From an uncultured Flavihumibacter sp. (GTDB lineage: Bacteria > Bacteroidota > Bacteroidia > Chitinophagales > Chitinophagaceae), in contig CAMLRX010000003.1 of NCBI GenBank assembly GCA_946482545.1, positions 1 through 64,000 of the forward strand: a DNA stretch of 64,000 nucleotides, in the 5' to 3' direction. The position numbers and the translations under genes were made by a program. Shown piece after piece: positions 53,677-62,950 of this stretch; within the stretch, counting starts at the first letter, position 1, and every line of letters starts with the position of its first letter. A model generated the notes under the pieces. It had not been told where the DNA came from. It worked only from the letters and a program-made list of their open reading frames with translations, and made no database searches.

Positions 53677-53696
53677 CCCCTCAAATTTTTAGCAAC

Positions 53697-54692
53697 GTGG
53701 CAACAAAGTTTTCAAAAGAGACCTATCTGTACTGGTACGAGTTAATGCTGCTGATCAGGAACTTTGAACTGAAAGCAGAGGAAATGTATAAGATGCAAGG
53801 AAAAATTCGCGGTTTCTTCCACGCCTACATTGGCCAGGAAGCTATTGCGGCCGGTTGCATGACCGCCACACAAGCCGGAGACCCGTTCGTAACGGGTTAC
53901 CGCGACCACGGTCTGGCGCTCGCTAAAGGTGTATCCGCCAATTCCTGCATGGCTGAACTGTATGGCAAAGCAACAGGTTGCGCCAAAGGAAAAGGTGGCA
54001 GCATGCACTTCTTCAGCAAAGAACACAAATTCTTCGGTGGCCACGGTATTGTGGGCGCTCAAATCGGAACCGGTGCCGGTCTCGCTTTCGCGGAACAATA
54101 CCTGGGTACCGACAATGTTTCCCTCGCTTTCTTTGGTGATGGCGCCGCCCGCCAGGGTATGCTGCACGAGGTGTTCAACCTCGCCATGCTGTGGAAACTC
54201 CCCACCATCTTTATTTGCGAAAACAACCACTATGCAATGGGTACCTCCGTTGCACGTACGTCTAATGTAGTGGACATTTATAAACTGGCCGACGCTTACG
54301 ATATGCCTGCCGATTCTATCGATGGGATGAGTCCGGAGGCCGTACACGAAGCTGTTGCCCGTGCCGTAAAACGCGCCCGTGCTGGTGAAGGCCCAACCCT
54401 TCTCGAAATCAAAACCTACCGTTATAAAGGTCACTCCATCTCCGATCCCCAGAAATACAGGACCAAAGATGAAGTGGAAGAATACAAGCAGAAAGATCCT
54501 ATTGAAGCAGTATTGAAAACCATTATGGACAATAAGTTCGCCACAATGGATGAGATCAACGCCATCAACGATCGCGTGAATGCACAGGTGGAAGAATCGG
54601 TGAAATTCGCGGAAGAATCTCCCTGGCCAGCCGATGATGAACTGCTGAAAGATGTTTACGTTCAGGAAGATTATCCTTTCATCACCGACTAA
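53697..54692 (+). CDS. pdhA: pyruvate dehydrogenase E1 component subunit alpha
   Basis: The alpha chain of heterotetrameric E1, which decarboxylates pyruvate with thiamine diphosphate. The 331-aa protein shows IGQEAIAAG and TGYRDHGLALAKGV near the N-terminus, the GKGGSMHFF loop with its conserved His, and the TPP motif FFGDGAARQG (Asp148) ending at ENN. The phosphorylation-loop region YRYKGHSISDPQKYRTKDE is present. The start is GTG. No E1 beta or E2 gene is in the window, so the complex is split over the genome. Branched-chain 2-oxoacid E1 alpha is a less likely alternative. Confidence 0.92.
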   Translation: MATKFSKETYLYWYELMLLIRNFELKAEEMYKMQGKIRGFFHAYIGQEAIAAGCMTATQAGDPFVTGYRDHGLALAKGVSANSCMAELYGKATGCAKGKGGSMHFFSKEHKFFGGHGIVGAQIGTGAGLAFAEQYLGTDNVSLAFFGDGAARQGMLHEVFNLAMLWKLPTIFICENNHYAMGTSVARTSNVVDIYKLADAYDMPADSIDGMSPEAVHEAVARAVKRARAGEGPTLLEIKTYRYKGHSISDPQKYRTKDEVEEYKQKDPIEAVLKTIMDNKFATMDEINAINDRVNAQVEESVKFAEESPWPADDELLKDVYVQEDYPFITD

Positions 54693-54722
54693 TTCAACCC
54701 CACAAATTTCAATTCAGAACTC

Positions 54723-55412
54723 ATGAGTGAACAGACTACTCCCGTTACTCCAAATACTACACCCGTAACACCCGATGCGGAAGCAAGGGCCATCGGTTTC
54801 TGGGAGAAGAACAGCAAAAAGATCATGATCGCAGGCCTAGCCGTGATCGTGGTAATAGGCGGATATTTTGGTTACAAAAACCTGGTACAGATTCCCAAAG
54901 AAGAGAAAGCCGCGGAAGCCATGTTTAAAGCGGAAGATTATTTCCGTCAGGATTCCCTGTCCAAAGCATTGAACGGAGACGGCATCAATCTCGGTTTCCT
55001 GAAAGTAATCGACAAACACAGTGGTACCGACGCGGCTAACCTCGCGCATTATTATGCAGGTGCCTGCTACCTCGGACTGGGTGATTTCACCAACGCCGCC
55101 AAATACCTGAAAGATTTCAGTACTTCTTCCGACGTGATGAAGTCCCGCGCACTCGGTTTGCTCGGAGATGCCACCGCAGAACTCGGTAAAAAAGAAGAAG
55201 CAGTGGATTACTATAAAAAGGCGGGCGCCGCTTTTGCAGAAGACGAATATTTCTCTTCCGAATACCTTTTCCGTGCGGGCTACCTGCTGGAGTCACTGGG
55301 TAAGAACAAAGAAGCCGCCGAGCAATACAAAAAGATCAAGGAAAAATACCCCAATACACAACGTGGTTACGATATCGACAAATACCTCGCGCGTTTGGGT
55401 GAGCTCAACTAA
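54723..55412 (+). CDS. membrane-anchored TPR protein
   Basis: A 229-aa protein with a short cytoplasmic Thr/Pro-rich N-terminus, one transmembrane helix (about 37-57, IMIAGLAVIVVIGGYFGYKNL) and then TPR-type helical repeats outside (AANLAHYYAGACYLGLGDFT; SRALGLLGDATAELGKKEEA; EYLFRAGYLLESLGKNKEAA). This layout resembles YfgM and other periplasmic chaperone-linked TPR proteins. It sits 30 bp after pdhA and 12 bp before ribH and is likely co-transcribed. Confidence 0.88.
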   Translation: MSEQTTPVTPNTTPVTPDAEARAIGFWEKNSKKIMIAGLAVIVVIGGYFGYKNLVQIPKEEKAAEAMFKAEDYFRQDSLSKALNGDGINLGFLKVIDKHSGTDAANLAHYYAGACYLGLGDFTNAAKYLKDFSTSSDVMKSRALGLLGDATAELGKKEEAVDYYKKAGAAFAEDEYFSSEYLFRAGYLLESLGKNKEAAEQYKKIKEKYPNTQRGYDIDKYLARLGELN

Positions 55413-55424
55413 TCCATACAATTG

Positions 55425-55925
55425 ATGGCAACCGTTAGCAACAGCAACTTATTGCATATCCCCGCAGGCATCCCTTTAGAGGATGCCTGTATTGTTATCG
55501 TCCGCACCGAATGGAACGCGGCCATAGTGGATGAACTGGAAAAAGGATGCAGGAAAGTATTGGAGGAACAGGGCACCGGTTCTATCGTTACGATCAATGT
55601 TCCCGGGGCCTTCGAAATACCTTTCGCGATACGTGCATACTGGGATGCGCACAAATACCGGGATACGCGTCCAAAAGCGTTTATCGCGCTTGGAACGGTG
55701 ATCCGTGGTGATACGCCGCATTTCGATTATGTATGCAAAGCCGTTACCGATGGTGTGGTGCAACTGAACCTTACCCTGCCGGCGCCTTCCATCTTTGGCA
55801 TCCTTACCGTTGACAACCAGGAACAGGCGGAAGAAAGAATCGGCGGAAAACATGGTCATAAAGGAGAAGAAGCCGCCATTACGGCGATCAAGATGATCGC
55901 GTTGCAGAAAAGTTTTGCGCGCTGA
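55425..55925 (+). CDS. ribH: 6,7-dimethyl-8-ribityllumazine synthase
   Basis: RibH joins the ribityl-pyrimidine and dihydroxybutanone phosphate in riboflavin synthesis. The 166-aa protein (from ATG 55425; a TTG one codon earlier is less likely) has VRTEWN, the substrate loop VPGAFEIPFAIRAY, and GTVIRGDTPHFDYVCKAVTDG with the proton-transfer His at about residue 99. The long C-terminal helix (HGHKGEEAAITAIKMIALQK) is present. The first 15 residues before the family core are slightly extended. No FMN riboswitch is seen upstream. Confidence 0.95.
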   Translation: MATVSNSNLLHIPAGIPLEDACIVIVRTEWNAAIVDELEKGCRKVLEEQGTGSIVTINVPGAFEIPFAIRAYWDAHKYRDTRPKAFIALGTVIRGDTPHFDYVCKAVTDGVVQLNLTLPAPSIFGILTVDNQEQAEERIGGKHGHKGEEAAITAIKMIALQKSFAR

Positions 55926-55982
55926 AAAGCGCGTTGATGCCATATATGCCCTCTACGCGGGGCGTCAACCAATTACCAAACG

Positions 55983-56705
55983 ATGAACGTTCAATTATTT
56001 GTTCCCTGCTTTGTTGACCAGCTTTTCCCACAAACAGCCTTCAACATGGCCAAAGTGCTGGAAAAGGCAGGTTGTAACGTATTGTACAACGAAAACCAGA
56101 CCTGCTGCGGACAACCCGCTTTTAACGCAGGATTCTGGGATGAATCGCGCACGGTCTGTACCAAATTCATCAAAGATTTCTCCGGAGCTGATTATGTGGT
56201 AGCGCCAAGCGCTTCCTGCATCGGCTTTGTAAGAAATTATTACTCGAAGTTGTTCGACAACTCCTCCCTCCACAACGATGTAAAGGACCTGCAGAAAAAG
56301 TGTTTTGAATTCTCTGAATTCATGACCAATGTACTGGGCATTACGAATGTGGGTGCAAAGTTGGAGGGAAGGGCCACTTACCATGATTCCTGCGCGGGAT
56401 TGAGGGAATGTAAGATCAAGGAAGGGCCGCGTTCATTGCTCGCCAACGTGAACGGTCTGGAACTGGTGGAAATGAACGACAATGAAACCTGCTGTGGATT
56501 TGGAGGCACTTTCGCTGTAAAATTTGAACCCATCTCCATTGCCATGGGGGAACAGAAAGTAACCAATGCAAAAGCGACCGGCGCAAACTATATTATTTCT
56601 ACCGATATGTCCTGTCTGATGCATATCGACGGTGTCCTCCGCAAAAAAGAGCTGGACATTAAGGCGATGCATCTGGCAGATGTGTTGGCAAGTGGGTGGG
56701 AATAG
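55983..56705 (+). CDS. LutA-like iron-sulfur oxidoreductase subunit
   Basis: A 240-aa protein with two cysteine-rich CCG domains: NQTCCGQPAFNAGF with the following SASCIGFVRNYY, and NETCCGFGGTFAVKF followed by STDMSCLMHIDG. This is the arrangement of LutA/YkgE, one of three subunits for L-lactate oxidation (LutABC), and more widely of GlpC/HdrB-type subunits. The usual partners LutB and LutC are not adjacent, so the role in this organism is uncertain. The next gene is an EVE-domain protein 26 bp downstream. Confidence 0.88.
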   Translation: MNVQLFVPCFVDQLFPQTAFNMAKVLEKAGCNVLYNENQTCCGQPAFNAGFWDESRTVCTKFIKDFSGADYVVAPSASCIGFVRNYYSKLFDNSSLHNDVKDLQKKCFEFSEFMTNVLGITNVGAKLEGRATYHDSCAGLRECKIKEGPRSLLANVNGLELVEMNDNETCCGFGGTFAVKFEPISIAMGEQKVTNAKATGANYIISTDMSCLMHIDGVLRKKELDIKAMHLADVLASGWE

Positions 56706-56731
56706 ATTCATTATTCAAAATCAGGTGTTTC

Positions 56732-57145
56732 ATGAACTACTGGCTCATCAAATCAGAACCCTTTAAATATTCCTGGGATCAACTGGTAAAGGATAAAAAA
56801 ACTTTCTGGGACGGCGTGCGCAACTATGCCGCGCGCAACAATCTGAAGGCCATGAAAAAAGGTGACCTGGCCTTTTTCTACCACAGCAACGAAGGGGTGG
56901 AAGTGGTAGGCATTGCCAAAGTGGTAAAGGAATTCTACCAGGATCCCACAACCGAAGATCCGAACTGGGTGGTGGTGGAATTCGCACCGCATAAAAAACT
57001 GAAGAACCCGGTTCCGCTCTCTGTGATCAAAGCAGATCCCCGTTTGAAAGATATGGCACTGGTACGCCTCGGCAGGTTATCAGTGCAACCGGTTACAGAA
57101 AAAGAGTGGGAAATTGTTTGTGATTTAGCCGGGGAAAATACTTAA
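56732..57145 (+). CDS. EVE domain-containing protein
   Basis: A 137-aa single-domain protein. From ATG 56732 it starts MNYWLIKSEPFKYSWDQLVK, the EVE-domain opening, and contains WDGVRNYAARNNLKAMKKGD with FFYHSNEGVEVVGIAKVVKE, which build the pocket. EVE is a PUA-like fold that in other proteins binds modified bases in DNA or RNA; bacterial stand-alone members are of unknown function. The ATG at 56696 would overlap the previous gene and is less likely. A terminator follows. Confidence 0.92.
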   Translation: MNYWLIKSEPFKYSWDQLVKDKKTFWDGVRNYAARNNLKAMKKGDLAFFYHSNEGVEVVGIAKVVKEFYQDPTTEDPNWVVVEFAPHKKLKNPVPLSVIKADPRLKDMALVRLGRLSVQPVTEKEWEIVCDLAGENT

Positions 57146-57175
57146 ATTGCCATCTCCAAAACCAACTGTACATGG

Positions 57176-57205
57176 GGCGTTACTGTTTGTAGCGCCTTTT
57201 TCTTT
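57176..57205 (+). terminator. intrinsic terminator after the EVE gene
   Basis: GGCGTTAC pairs with GTAGCGCC (8 bp with one G-U pair, five-base loop) followed by TTTTTCTTT, 31 bp after the EVE stop. It separates the sirtuin gene from the upstream run. Confidence 0.7.
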
Positions 57206-57223
57206 AGGTAAAAACCAATGCTT

Positions 57224-57916
57224 ATGAGTAAGAAAAAGCTCGTTGTGCTGAGCGGTGCCGGGATCAGTGCGGAAAGTGGTCTGAAAACCTTCCGCGACAG
57301 CGACGGACTCTGGAACGGCTATGATGTAACGGAAGTAGCGACGCCCGGCGCCTGGAAAAAAAACGCGGCGCTGGTACTTGATTTTTACAACATGCGCAGA
57401 AAAGAAGTGGCAGCCGCCCAACCGAATGCCGCCCACAAAGGGCTCGCAGCGCTGGAAAAAGATTTCGATGTTACCATCATCACCCAAAACATCGATGACC
57501 TGCACGAAAGGGGAGGCTCCACCAATGTACTGCACCTGCACGGGCAGATATTCGAAATGCGGAGTGAAAAGGATCCTTCCATGGTTTTTCCCATAACGGG
57601 CGATATGTTGCCCGGGGCCACCGCGCCTGATGGCGCGCTGCTGCGACCGAATATTGTTTGGTTCGAAGAAGAAGTGTCGATGATTGTGCCGGCCGCCAAC
57701 ATCAGTGCGGCCGCGGATATTTTTGTGGTGGTGGGTACTTCGCTGGCCGTATATCCTGCCGCCGGATTATTGCAATACCCGGCGATGAATACGCCGAAAT
57801 TTATTTTGGATAAGCACATTCCTTTCACGGGAAACATGCGGAACATCACGCCGATTGAAAGTCCTGCTTCAGAAGGCATCTCCACCTTAACAGCATTACT
57901 TCAACAATACAAATAA
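57224..57916 (+). CDS. sirtuin (Sir2/CobB-like NAD-dependent deacylase) without cysteines
   Basis: A 230-aa class III (SIRT5/CobB-like) sirtuin. The NAD-binding opening LSGAGISAESGLKTFRDSDG, the TQNIDDLHERGG block and catalytic His in LHLHGQ are present. Tyr55 and Arg58 in FYNMRR match the Tyr-x-x-Arg pair that favours succinyl and malonyl lysine. The four structural zinc Cys residues of CobB are missing: the matching segment EMRSEKDPSMVFPITGDMLP has none, and the whole protein has no Cys. Start ATG 57224 fits the family; ATG 57218 would add two residues. It is flanked by terminators on both sides. Confidence 0.92.
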   Translation: MSKKKLVVLSGAGISAESGLKTFRDSDGLWNGYDVTEVATPGAWKKNAALVLDFYNMRRKEVAAAQPNAAHKGLAALEKDFDVTIITQNIDDLHERGGSTNVLHLHGQIFEMRSEKDPSMVFPITGDMLPGATAPDGALLRPNIVWFEEEVSMIVPAANISAAADIFVVVGTSLAVYPAAGLLQYPAMNTPKFILDKHIPFTGNMRNITPIESPASEGISTLTALLQQYK

Positions 57917-57917
57917 A

Positions 57918-57952
57918 AAAAGAGGCCGTCTCGTTCCGAGATGGCCTCTTTT
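57918..57952. terminator. bidirectional terminator between the sirtuin gene and a small exported protein
   Basis: AAAAGAGGCCGTCTCG pairs with CGAGATGGCCTCTTTT (16 bp, one G-U pair, three-base loop). A- and T-tracts on both sides suit both convergent genes. Confidence 0.85.
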
Positions 57953-57974
57953 CACTTAACCATGGGTGTTATTA

Positions 57975-58289
57975 CTATTGTTCAAGTGTAATTTCACCAA
58001 GGTCAGTGGCTTGTCCGTCTGTAACGGAAACACCTTCTTTCACCACATCTTTATAGGGATCTTTCGCGTCAACGATCACTGTGTGCTCACCGGGTTTTAC
58101 CGCGAGTGTAAATGCACCTTCAGCAATGGCGGCTTTCACTGTGTCTGTGCCCTGAATGGCCCATACTTCTGTTGCCTGATCTGCCGGTGCTACTTTACCT
58201 GTGATAGAACCTCCCTGGATGTTTGTGAAGGCGTACATTCCTGTTGCTGCGAATACTACTGCAGCCATTCCGATGATTGTCTTTTTCAT
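57975..58289 (-). CDS. small exported protein with carboxypeptidase-regulatory-like fold
   Basis: A 104-aa protein with a signal peptide ending near TGMYAF. The mature 80 residues read like one beta-sandwich (GSITGKVAPADQATEVWAIQ; GAFTLAVKPGEHTVIVDAKD; GVSVTDGQATDLGEITLEQ) typical of the carboxypeptidase regulatory-like or transthyretin-like fold used as a module in SusC proteins. As a free-standing domain its function is unknown; it may be abundant in the periplasm. It converges with the sirtuin gene. Confidence 0.75.
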   Translation of the reverse strand: MKKTIIGMAAVVFAATGMYAFTNIQGGSITGKVAPADQATEVWAIQGTDTVKAAIAEGAFTLAVKPGEHTVIVDAKDPYKDVVKEGVSVTDGQATDLGEITLEQ

Positions 58290-58471
58290 AAGTCAACGTT
58301 TAATATATAAATAATAATAGTTTAAAAATCTTGGCAAAATAATTCCATATTCGTGTATTTGTGAACGTTACACGATCAATTGTTTTGCACTAAGTTCGGT
58401 TTGGAGTTTGCTGGTGTCGTAGTGCTTTGTTTCTTTCGCAGCTACACTATACTATTTTCAATCACTATGCC

Positions 58472-58494
58472 AAAAAAGCCCTTGCGGGCTTTTT
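58472..58494. terminator. terminator of the GYF-domain gene
   Basis: AAAAAGCCC pairs with GGGCTTTTT (9 bp, loop TTGC), 28 bp after the stop of the gene at 58523 on the minus strand. The symmetry allows termination both ways. Confidence 0.8.
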
Positions 58495-58522
58495 GAAGAT
58501 TAAGATTCAATTAAAAGGATTT

Positions 58523-60058
58523 TTATTGTTGCACCATGGAAATGCCACTGCCGGCGGTTACCAGACTTACACTACAATTTAACTTAACGCCACGGTTACT
58601 GTCAGGAGCCTTGAGTGTATATTGCTCTCCTGGCAGTAAATGGTCAAGCGAAAGCTTCTTCGTTTGCAATATTTCGCCATTGGCCTTTATATATTGCACT
58701 TCTACGATTACGAGGTCAATCTTGTTGCCACTATTGTTCTTTACTGGTATCTTGATGTCATACATCCCGCCCAGCGTACCTTTAGTAAATGCGGCATCTC
58801 CAAGCGCAACGGCAGCCGTTTTTACGACGGGCTTCTGTGGCGTAACCTCTGCTGTAACAACAGGTGTGGTTTCATTCCGCGCAGACTTTGACCTTACGCC
58901 GTTTTCAGTTGTGGCCGGAAGTTCTTCATATTTCCAGGTCTTCTTTTCTTTCTTATCTATGGCTACTTCAGTTTTCGCATAGTCATCGTTGTTATTAGTT
59001 GCTGAACCATTATTTCTTCCCGATACAGGTGGAAGCGCTGTACCCTGAACCTTGTTTTCTGAAGTAATAGCTGGAGCAGGTTTTTGTTGCGTGGTAACAA
59101 CGGGAGCTGGGTCCGGTTGCTGTTCTTTGTTTTCTTCTACGCCATGAACAACCATTTGTTGTTGCTGCACCACTTCATCTGACGGAACTTCTTCTTGTTG
59201 AGCGGGCGGAGGAACCAGAGGTGTTTGTTGCACCACAGCAGGTGATTTATTTTCGGCATTATTCAGCAGTATGGCTGCAAGGGCCGCGGCTATTACAACG
59301 AGCAGCATTGCGGCTACAAACGCGGGCTTCTGTAAAAGTTGCTGCATGGCGGATCGCCTGACAGATGGGGGAAGAGGGGATGTATGATGCGCTGCGATCT
59401 CGTCCTCAGGTAAAGCGATCTCCTTTCGGTATACATCTGATCGGTCGGGATAAAGTTCATTGATGCTCTTTTTAGAAGAAGGTTGGTTCGTTGTTGCGGT
59501 TAAAGCGTGCGCTGGTTTATTCAGTTTGCTTTCCGTTCTTGCGTCAATAGGTTTTTCAGATGAATTTGTTCCGGCTTCAGGAAGGAACTTTTCGTGACCG
59601 GATGGAATAGGACGGGATTCCTGTTCTGCCTTCAAACGCGCTGTCGTTTCCTGGATTGCTTTAGACGGAAGTATTCTATCTGAACCGGCTGTATTATTTG
59701 CTGTTCTTTCATCCGAAAACCCAGCTGGGGGATTTGCCCCTGCCGGAACATGTACATAAATTCTCCGCACAGTTTTTGGCGGTTCAGGCTCCTGTTTTTT
59801 AGCGGATTCCGCCAAGATTGGATCACTGGGGACGCCTTCGTTTTTTTCTTCCGGCTTTTTGTAGAACCTGTCAAACGGCTGTTCTTCCACCAAAGGGGCG
59901 TAGGCACTGAGTTCGGGAATCTCTCCCGGGTATCGCCAGGCGGCACTTTTACCTTCGGCCCAAACCAGGTCGTAAGGCTTTAATCCTTTGGAAATCAATT
60001 CTTCCAGTGAAAAAGGACCTTGTTGGCGGTTGTCGCGGAGCAGCAGATAAGTAGGCAT
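58523..60058 (-). CDS. GYF_2 (DUF4339) domain membrane protein
   Basis: A 511-aa protein in four parts: a GYF_2 domain (1-50: MPTYLLLRDNRQQGPFSLEE with GLKPYDLVWAEG), a long disordered Pro/Glu/Lys-rich segment (55-235), one transmembrane helix (about 247-266, FVAAMLLVVIAAALAAILL) and a Pro/Gln-rich segment leading to a C-terminal beta-rich domain (about 410-505, with YDIKIPVKNNSGNKIDLVIVE). GYF domains bind Pro-rich peptides in eukaryotes; the bacterial variant is of unknown role and often tied to membrane proteins. The GYF part should be cytoplasmic and the C-terminal domain periplasmic. It is divergent from gyrA. Confidence 0.85.
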   Translation of the reverse strand: MPTYLLLRDNRQQGPFSLEELISKGLKPYDLVWAEGKSAAWRYPGEIPELSAYAPLVEEQPFDRFYKKPEEKNEGVPSDPILAESAKKQEPEPPKTVRRIYVHVPAGANPPAGFSDERTANNTAGSDRILPSKAIQETTARLKAEQESRPIPSGHEKFLPEAGTNSSEKPIDARTESKLNKPAHALTATTNQPSSKKSINELYPDRSDVYRKEIALPEDEIAAHHTSPLPPSVRRSAMQQLLQKPAFVAAMLLVVIAAALAAILLNNAENKSPAVVQQTPLVPPPAQQEEVPSDEVVQQQQMVVHGVEENKEQQPDPAPVVTTQQKPAPAITSENKVQGTALPPVSGRNNGSATNNNDDYAKTEVAIDKKEKKTWKYEELPATTENGVRSKSARNETTPVVTAEVTPQKPVVKTAAVALGDAAFTKGTLGGMYDIKIPVKNNSGNKIDLVIVEVQYIKANGEILQTKKLSLDHLLPGEQYTLKAPDSNRGVKLNCSVSLVTAGSGISMVQQ

Positions 60059-60216
60059 ACAAACAGGGTTTTGATTATCAACGCTAATGCAGTGCCGCAG
60101 TTTGTGAAAGAATCGTTATTTATCGGTGCAGCTTCCTGTTAAAAAACGGGTAAAACGGGTGGAAAAATACCCTAAAAAAACACCCCTTAAACGCTGGTTT
60201 TCAGGGGGGGAAGAAG

Positions 60217-60224
60217 TAGATTTG
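60217..60224 (+). promoter_or_regulatory. -7 promoter box of gyrA
   Basis: TAGATTTG is an exact TAnnTTTG match, 59 bp upstream of the gyrA ATG. The -33 region is only T-rich (GGTTTTC, 60195-60201). Confidence 0.5.
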
Positions 60225-60283
60225 CCACCGCCTCCGGTGTATGCCGGAACCGCGTTAAAACGAACAAGATTACCTGAATTATT

Positions 60284-62920
60284 ATGGAAGAAAACAATTT
60301 GCCGCAGGAGACCCAGGACAATAACCGGATCATAGAGATCAACATTGAGGAACAGATGAAAACGGCCTATATCGACTATTCCATGTCGGTGATCGTAGGC
60401 CGGGCCCTGCCTGATGTACGCGATGGTTTTAAACCCGTGCACCGCCGTATCCTGTTCGCGATGAACGAACTGGGCGTGAATTCCAACAAACCACACAAGA
60501 AATCAGCCCGTATCGTCGGGGAAGTACTCGGTAAGTACCACCCGCACGGCGATAGTTCCGTGTACGATGCCATGGTAAGGATGGCGCAAGACTGGAACAT
60601 GCGTTATACCATGGTGGATGGTCAGGGTAACTTCGGCAGCCAGGATGGTGATGAGCCCGCAGCCATGCGTTATACGGAAGTCAGGCTGAAAAAAATCGGG
60701 GAAAGCATGCTCGACGATATCGAAAAAGATACTGTCGACTTTCAACTGAACTTTGACGATTCCCTTGAGGAACCCACAGTACTGCCTACAAGAATTCCAC
60801 AACTGTTGGTGAACGGGTCCAGCGGTATCGCCGTTGGTATGGCAACCAATATTCTTCCCCATAACCTCACCGAAGTAATCGAAGGTTGTATTGCGTATAT
60901 TGATAACCGCGAGATCACGGCTGAAGAACTTTGCAAATATGTAAAAGCGCCCGATTTCCCCACAGGTGGCATCATCTGGGGTATGGAAGGTGTGAAGCAG
61001 GGCCTGCTTACCGGAAGGGGCAGGGTAGTGCTGCGCGGAAAACTGCATGTGGAAACCAAACCTTCGGGCAGAGAGCAGATCATCATTACAGAAGTGCCTT
61101 ACCAGGTAAACCGCGATTCGCTTTGCGACCGTGTGGGACAACTGGTAACCGATAAAACCATCGAAGGCATTGCTCATATCAACAACGAATCCAACCAGAA
61201 AGAAGGTACCCGTATCGTGATCGACCTGAAACGCGACGCGGTAGCCAATATCGTCATCAACCAGTTGTACAAGTTCACGGAGTTGCAAACTTCTTATGGT
61301 ATCAATAACGTGGCGCTGGTAAAAGGACGTCCCAGAATTCTGAACATCCGCGACATGATCTCTGAGTTTATTGAATTCAGGCATGAAGTGGTGGTGAGAA
61401 GGGCTGAATACGAACTGAAAGAGGCCCGCAAAAAAGCGCATATCTTACAGGGTTACCTTATAGCATTGGATCACCTGGACGAAGTGATCGCTATGATCCG
61501 GAACTCTCCGTCACCTGATGTGGCCCGCGACAACCTCGTGAACGCCGGATGGGGACTGGATGAGATTCAGGCCAAAGCGATTCTGGAATTGCGTTTGCAA
61601 CGCCTTACCGGCATGGAAAGAGATAAGATCCGCGAGGAGTTCGACCAGTTGCTGAAGATCATCGCCGGACTGGAGGAACTGCTCGGTAACGAAGGACTGC
61701 GTTTCGATCTCATCAAAAAGGAACTCGAAGAAGTGAAAGAGAAGTTCGGTGATGAACGCAAAACCGAGATTACTTACCTCGCCGATGAAATGAACATCCT
61801 TGATTTTATCGCGGAAGAAGATGTGGTGATTACCATTTCTCACCTCGGATACATCAAACGTACTTCGGCAACGGAATACCGTCAGCAGAAAAGAGGTGGC
61901 CGTGGCGCGATAGGCGGTCGTACCCGGGAAGAAGATTATATCGAACACCTGTTCGTGGCCTCTACGCACCATACGTTATTGTTCTTCACGGAAAAGGGCC
62001 GTTGTTTCTGGTTGAAAGTGTATGAGATTCCGGAAGGAGAGAAAAACAGCAAGGGCCGTGCGATCCAGAACCTGATGCAATTGCCGCCGGACGATAAAGT
62101 GCGTGCCATCATAGACATCGCTAAATTGCAGGATAAAGAATTCGTCAACAGTCATTACATCGTGCTGTGTACCAAAAAGGGTGTCATCAAAAAAACCCTC
62201 CTGGAAGAATTCAGCCGCCCGCGCCAGAACGGCGTGAACGCCATAACGGTGGTGGAAGGCGATCAACTCCTGGAAGCCAGGCTCACCAACGGTTCCATGG
62301 AAATCATGCTGGCCGTGAAGAGTGGACGTGCCATTCGTTTCCCTGAAGAGAAAGTTCGGCCTACCGGACGTGGCGCCATCGGTGTTTCCGGTATCGAAGT
62401 GGACGATGAAAACGATGAGGTGATTGGCATGGTATGTGTTTCTAAAGAAGATAAAACCCGTACCATACTGGTGGTGAGCGAGAAAGGATTCGGGAAAAGA
62501 ACGCCACTTACCGATGAAAGCGGGGAAGATGTTTACCGCATCACGAACCGCGGTGGTAAAGGTGTGAAAACCATGAGTGTGACGGATAAAACGGGCAGCC
62601 TGGTGGGCATCCTTGACGTAACCGAAAAACAGGACCTGATGATCACCTGTAAGAGTGGTATCACCATCCGGACCGCTGTTGTGGACATCAGGGAAGCAGG
62701 CCGCGCCACGCAAGGCGTGAAACTGATCCGCCTCGATGAATCCGACGCCATCGCCGCGATTACCGCTATCGATGAAATTGAAGAAGCTGAGTTGATTGAA
62801 AGCGAAGTAACAACGGATGCACCAGAAGGAAGTACGAATGTGCCAACAACTGAGCCCAATGAAGGAGAAGAAAACAGCGGAGATACAACGGAACCTGAAG
62901 AAAATTCATCTAACGACTAA
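60284..62920 (+). CDS. gyrA: DNA gyrase subunit A
   Basis: The 878-aa DNA-cutting subunit of gyrase. The active Tyr is Tyr130 in [10 protein letters not shown]. The quinolone-resistance region reads [10 protein letters not shown] with Ser91 and Asp95, the residues of a sensitive enzyme. The GyrA box QKRGGRG in the C-terminal beta-pinwheel ([14 protein letters not shown]) marks it as gyrase and not topoisomerase IV. The last 40 residues are an acidic Glu/Thr-rich tail (from [15 protein letters not shown]). Length is normal. A TPR-protein gene follows after 30 bp. Confidence 0.97.
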   Translation: MEENNLPQETQDNNRIIEINIEEQMKTAYIDYSMSVIVGRALPDVRDGFKPVHRRILFAMNELGVNSNKPHKKSARIVGEVLGKYHPHGDSSVYDAMVRMAQDWNMRYTMVDGQGNFGSQDGDEPAAMRYTEVRLKKIGESMLDDIEKDTVDFQLNFDDSLEEPTVLPTRIPQLLVNGSSGIAVGMATNILPHNLTEVIEGCIAYIDNREITAEELCKYVKAPDFPTGGIIWGMEGVKQGLLTGRGRVVLRGKLHVETKPSGREQIIITEVPYQVNRDSLCDRVGQLVTDKTIEGIAHINNESNQKEGTRIVIDLKRDAVANIVINQLYKFTELQTSYGINNVALVKGRPRILNIRDMISEFIEFRHEVVVRRAEYELKEARKKAHILQGYLIALDHLDEVIAMIRNSPSPDVARDNLVNAGWGLDEIQAKAILELRLQRLTGMERDKIREEFDQLLKIIAGLEELLGNEGLRFDLIKKELEEVKEKFGDERKTEITYLADEMNILDFIAEEDVVITISHLGYIKRTSATEYRQQKRGGRGAIGGRTREEDYIEHLFVASTHHTLLFFTEKGRCFWLKVYEIPEGEKNSKGRAIQNLMQLPPDDKVRAIIDIAKLQDKEFVNSHYIVLCTKKGVIKKTLLEEFSRPRQNGVNAITVVEGDQLLEARLTNGSMEIMLAVKSGRAIRFPEEKVRPTGRGAIGVSGIEVDDENDEVIGMVCVSKEDKTRTILVVSEKGFGKRTPLTDESGEDVYRITNRGGKGVKTMSVTDKTGSLVGILDVTEKQDLMITCKSGITIRTAVVDIREAGRATQGVKLIRLDESDAIAAITAIDEIEEAELIESEVTTDAPEGSTNVPTTEPNEGEENSGDTTEPEENSSND

Positions 62921-62950
62921 ACTACATACAGAGAAATCAAAATTATAAAC

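Noticed and set aside
55300..55424. FMN riboswitch before ribH
   Set aside because: Only 12 bp separate it from the upstream gene; no room or conserved core for the element.
58290..58470. Possible small RNA ending at the 58472-58494 hairpin
   Set aside because: The hairpin is well explained as the terminator of the GYF gene; no plus-strand promoter was clear.
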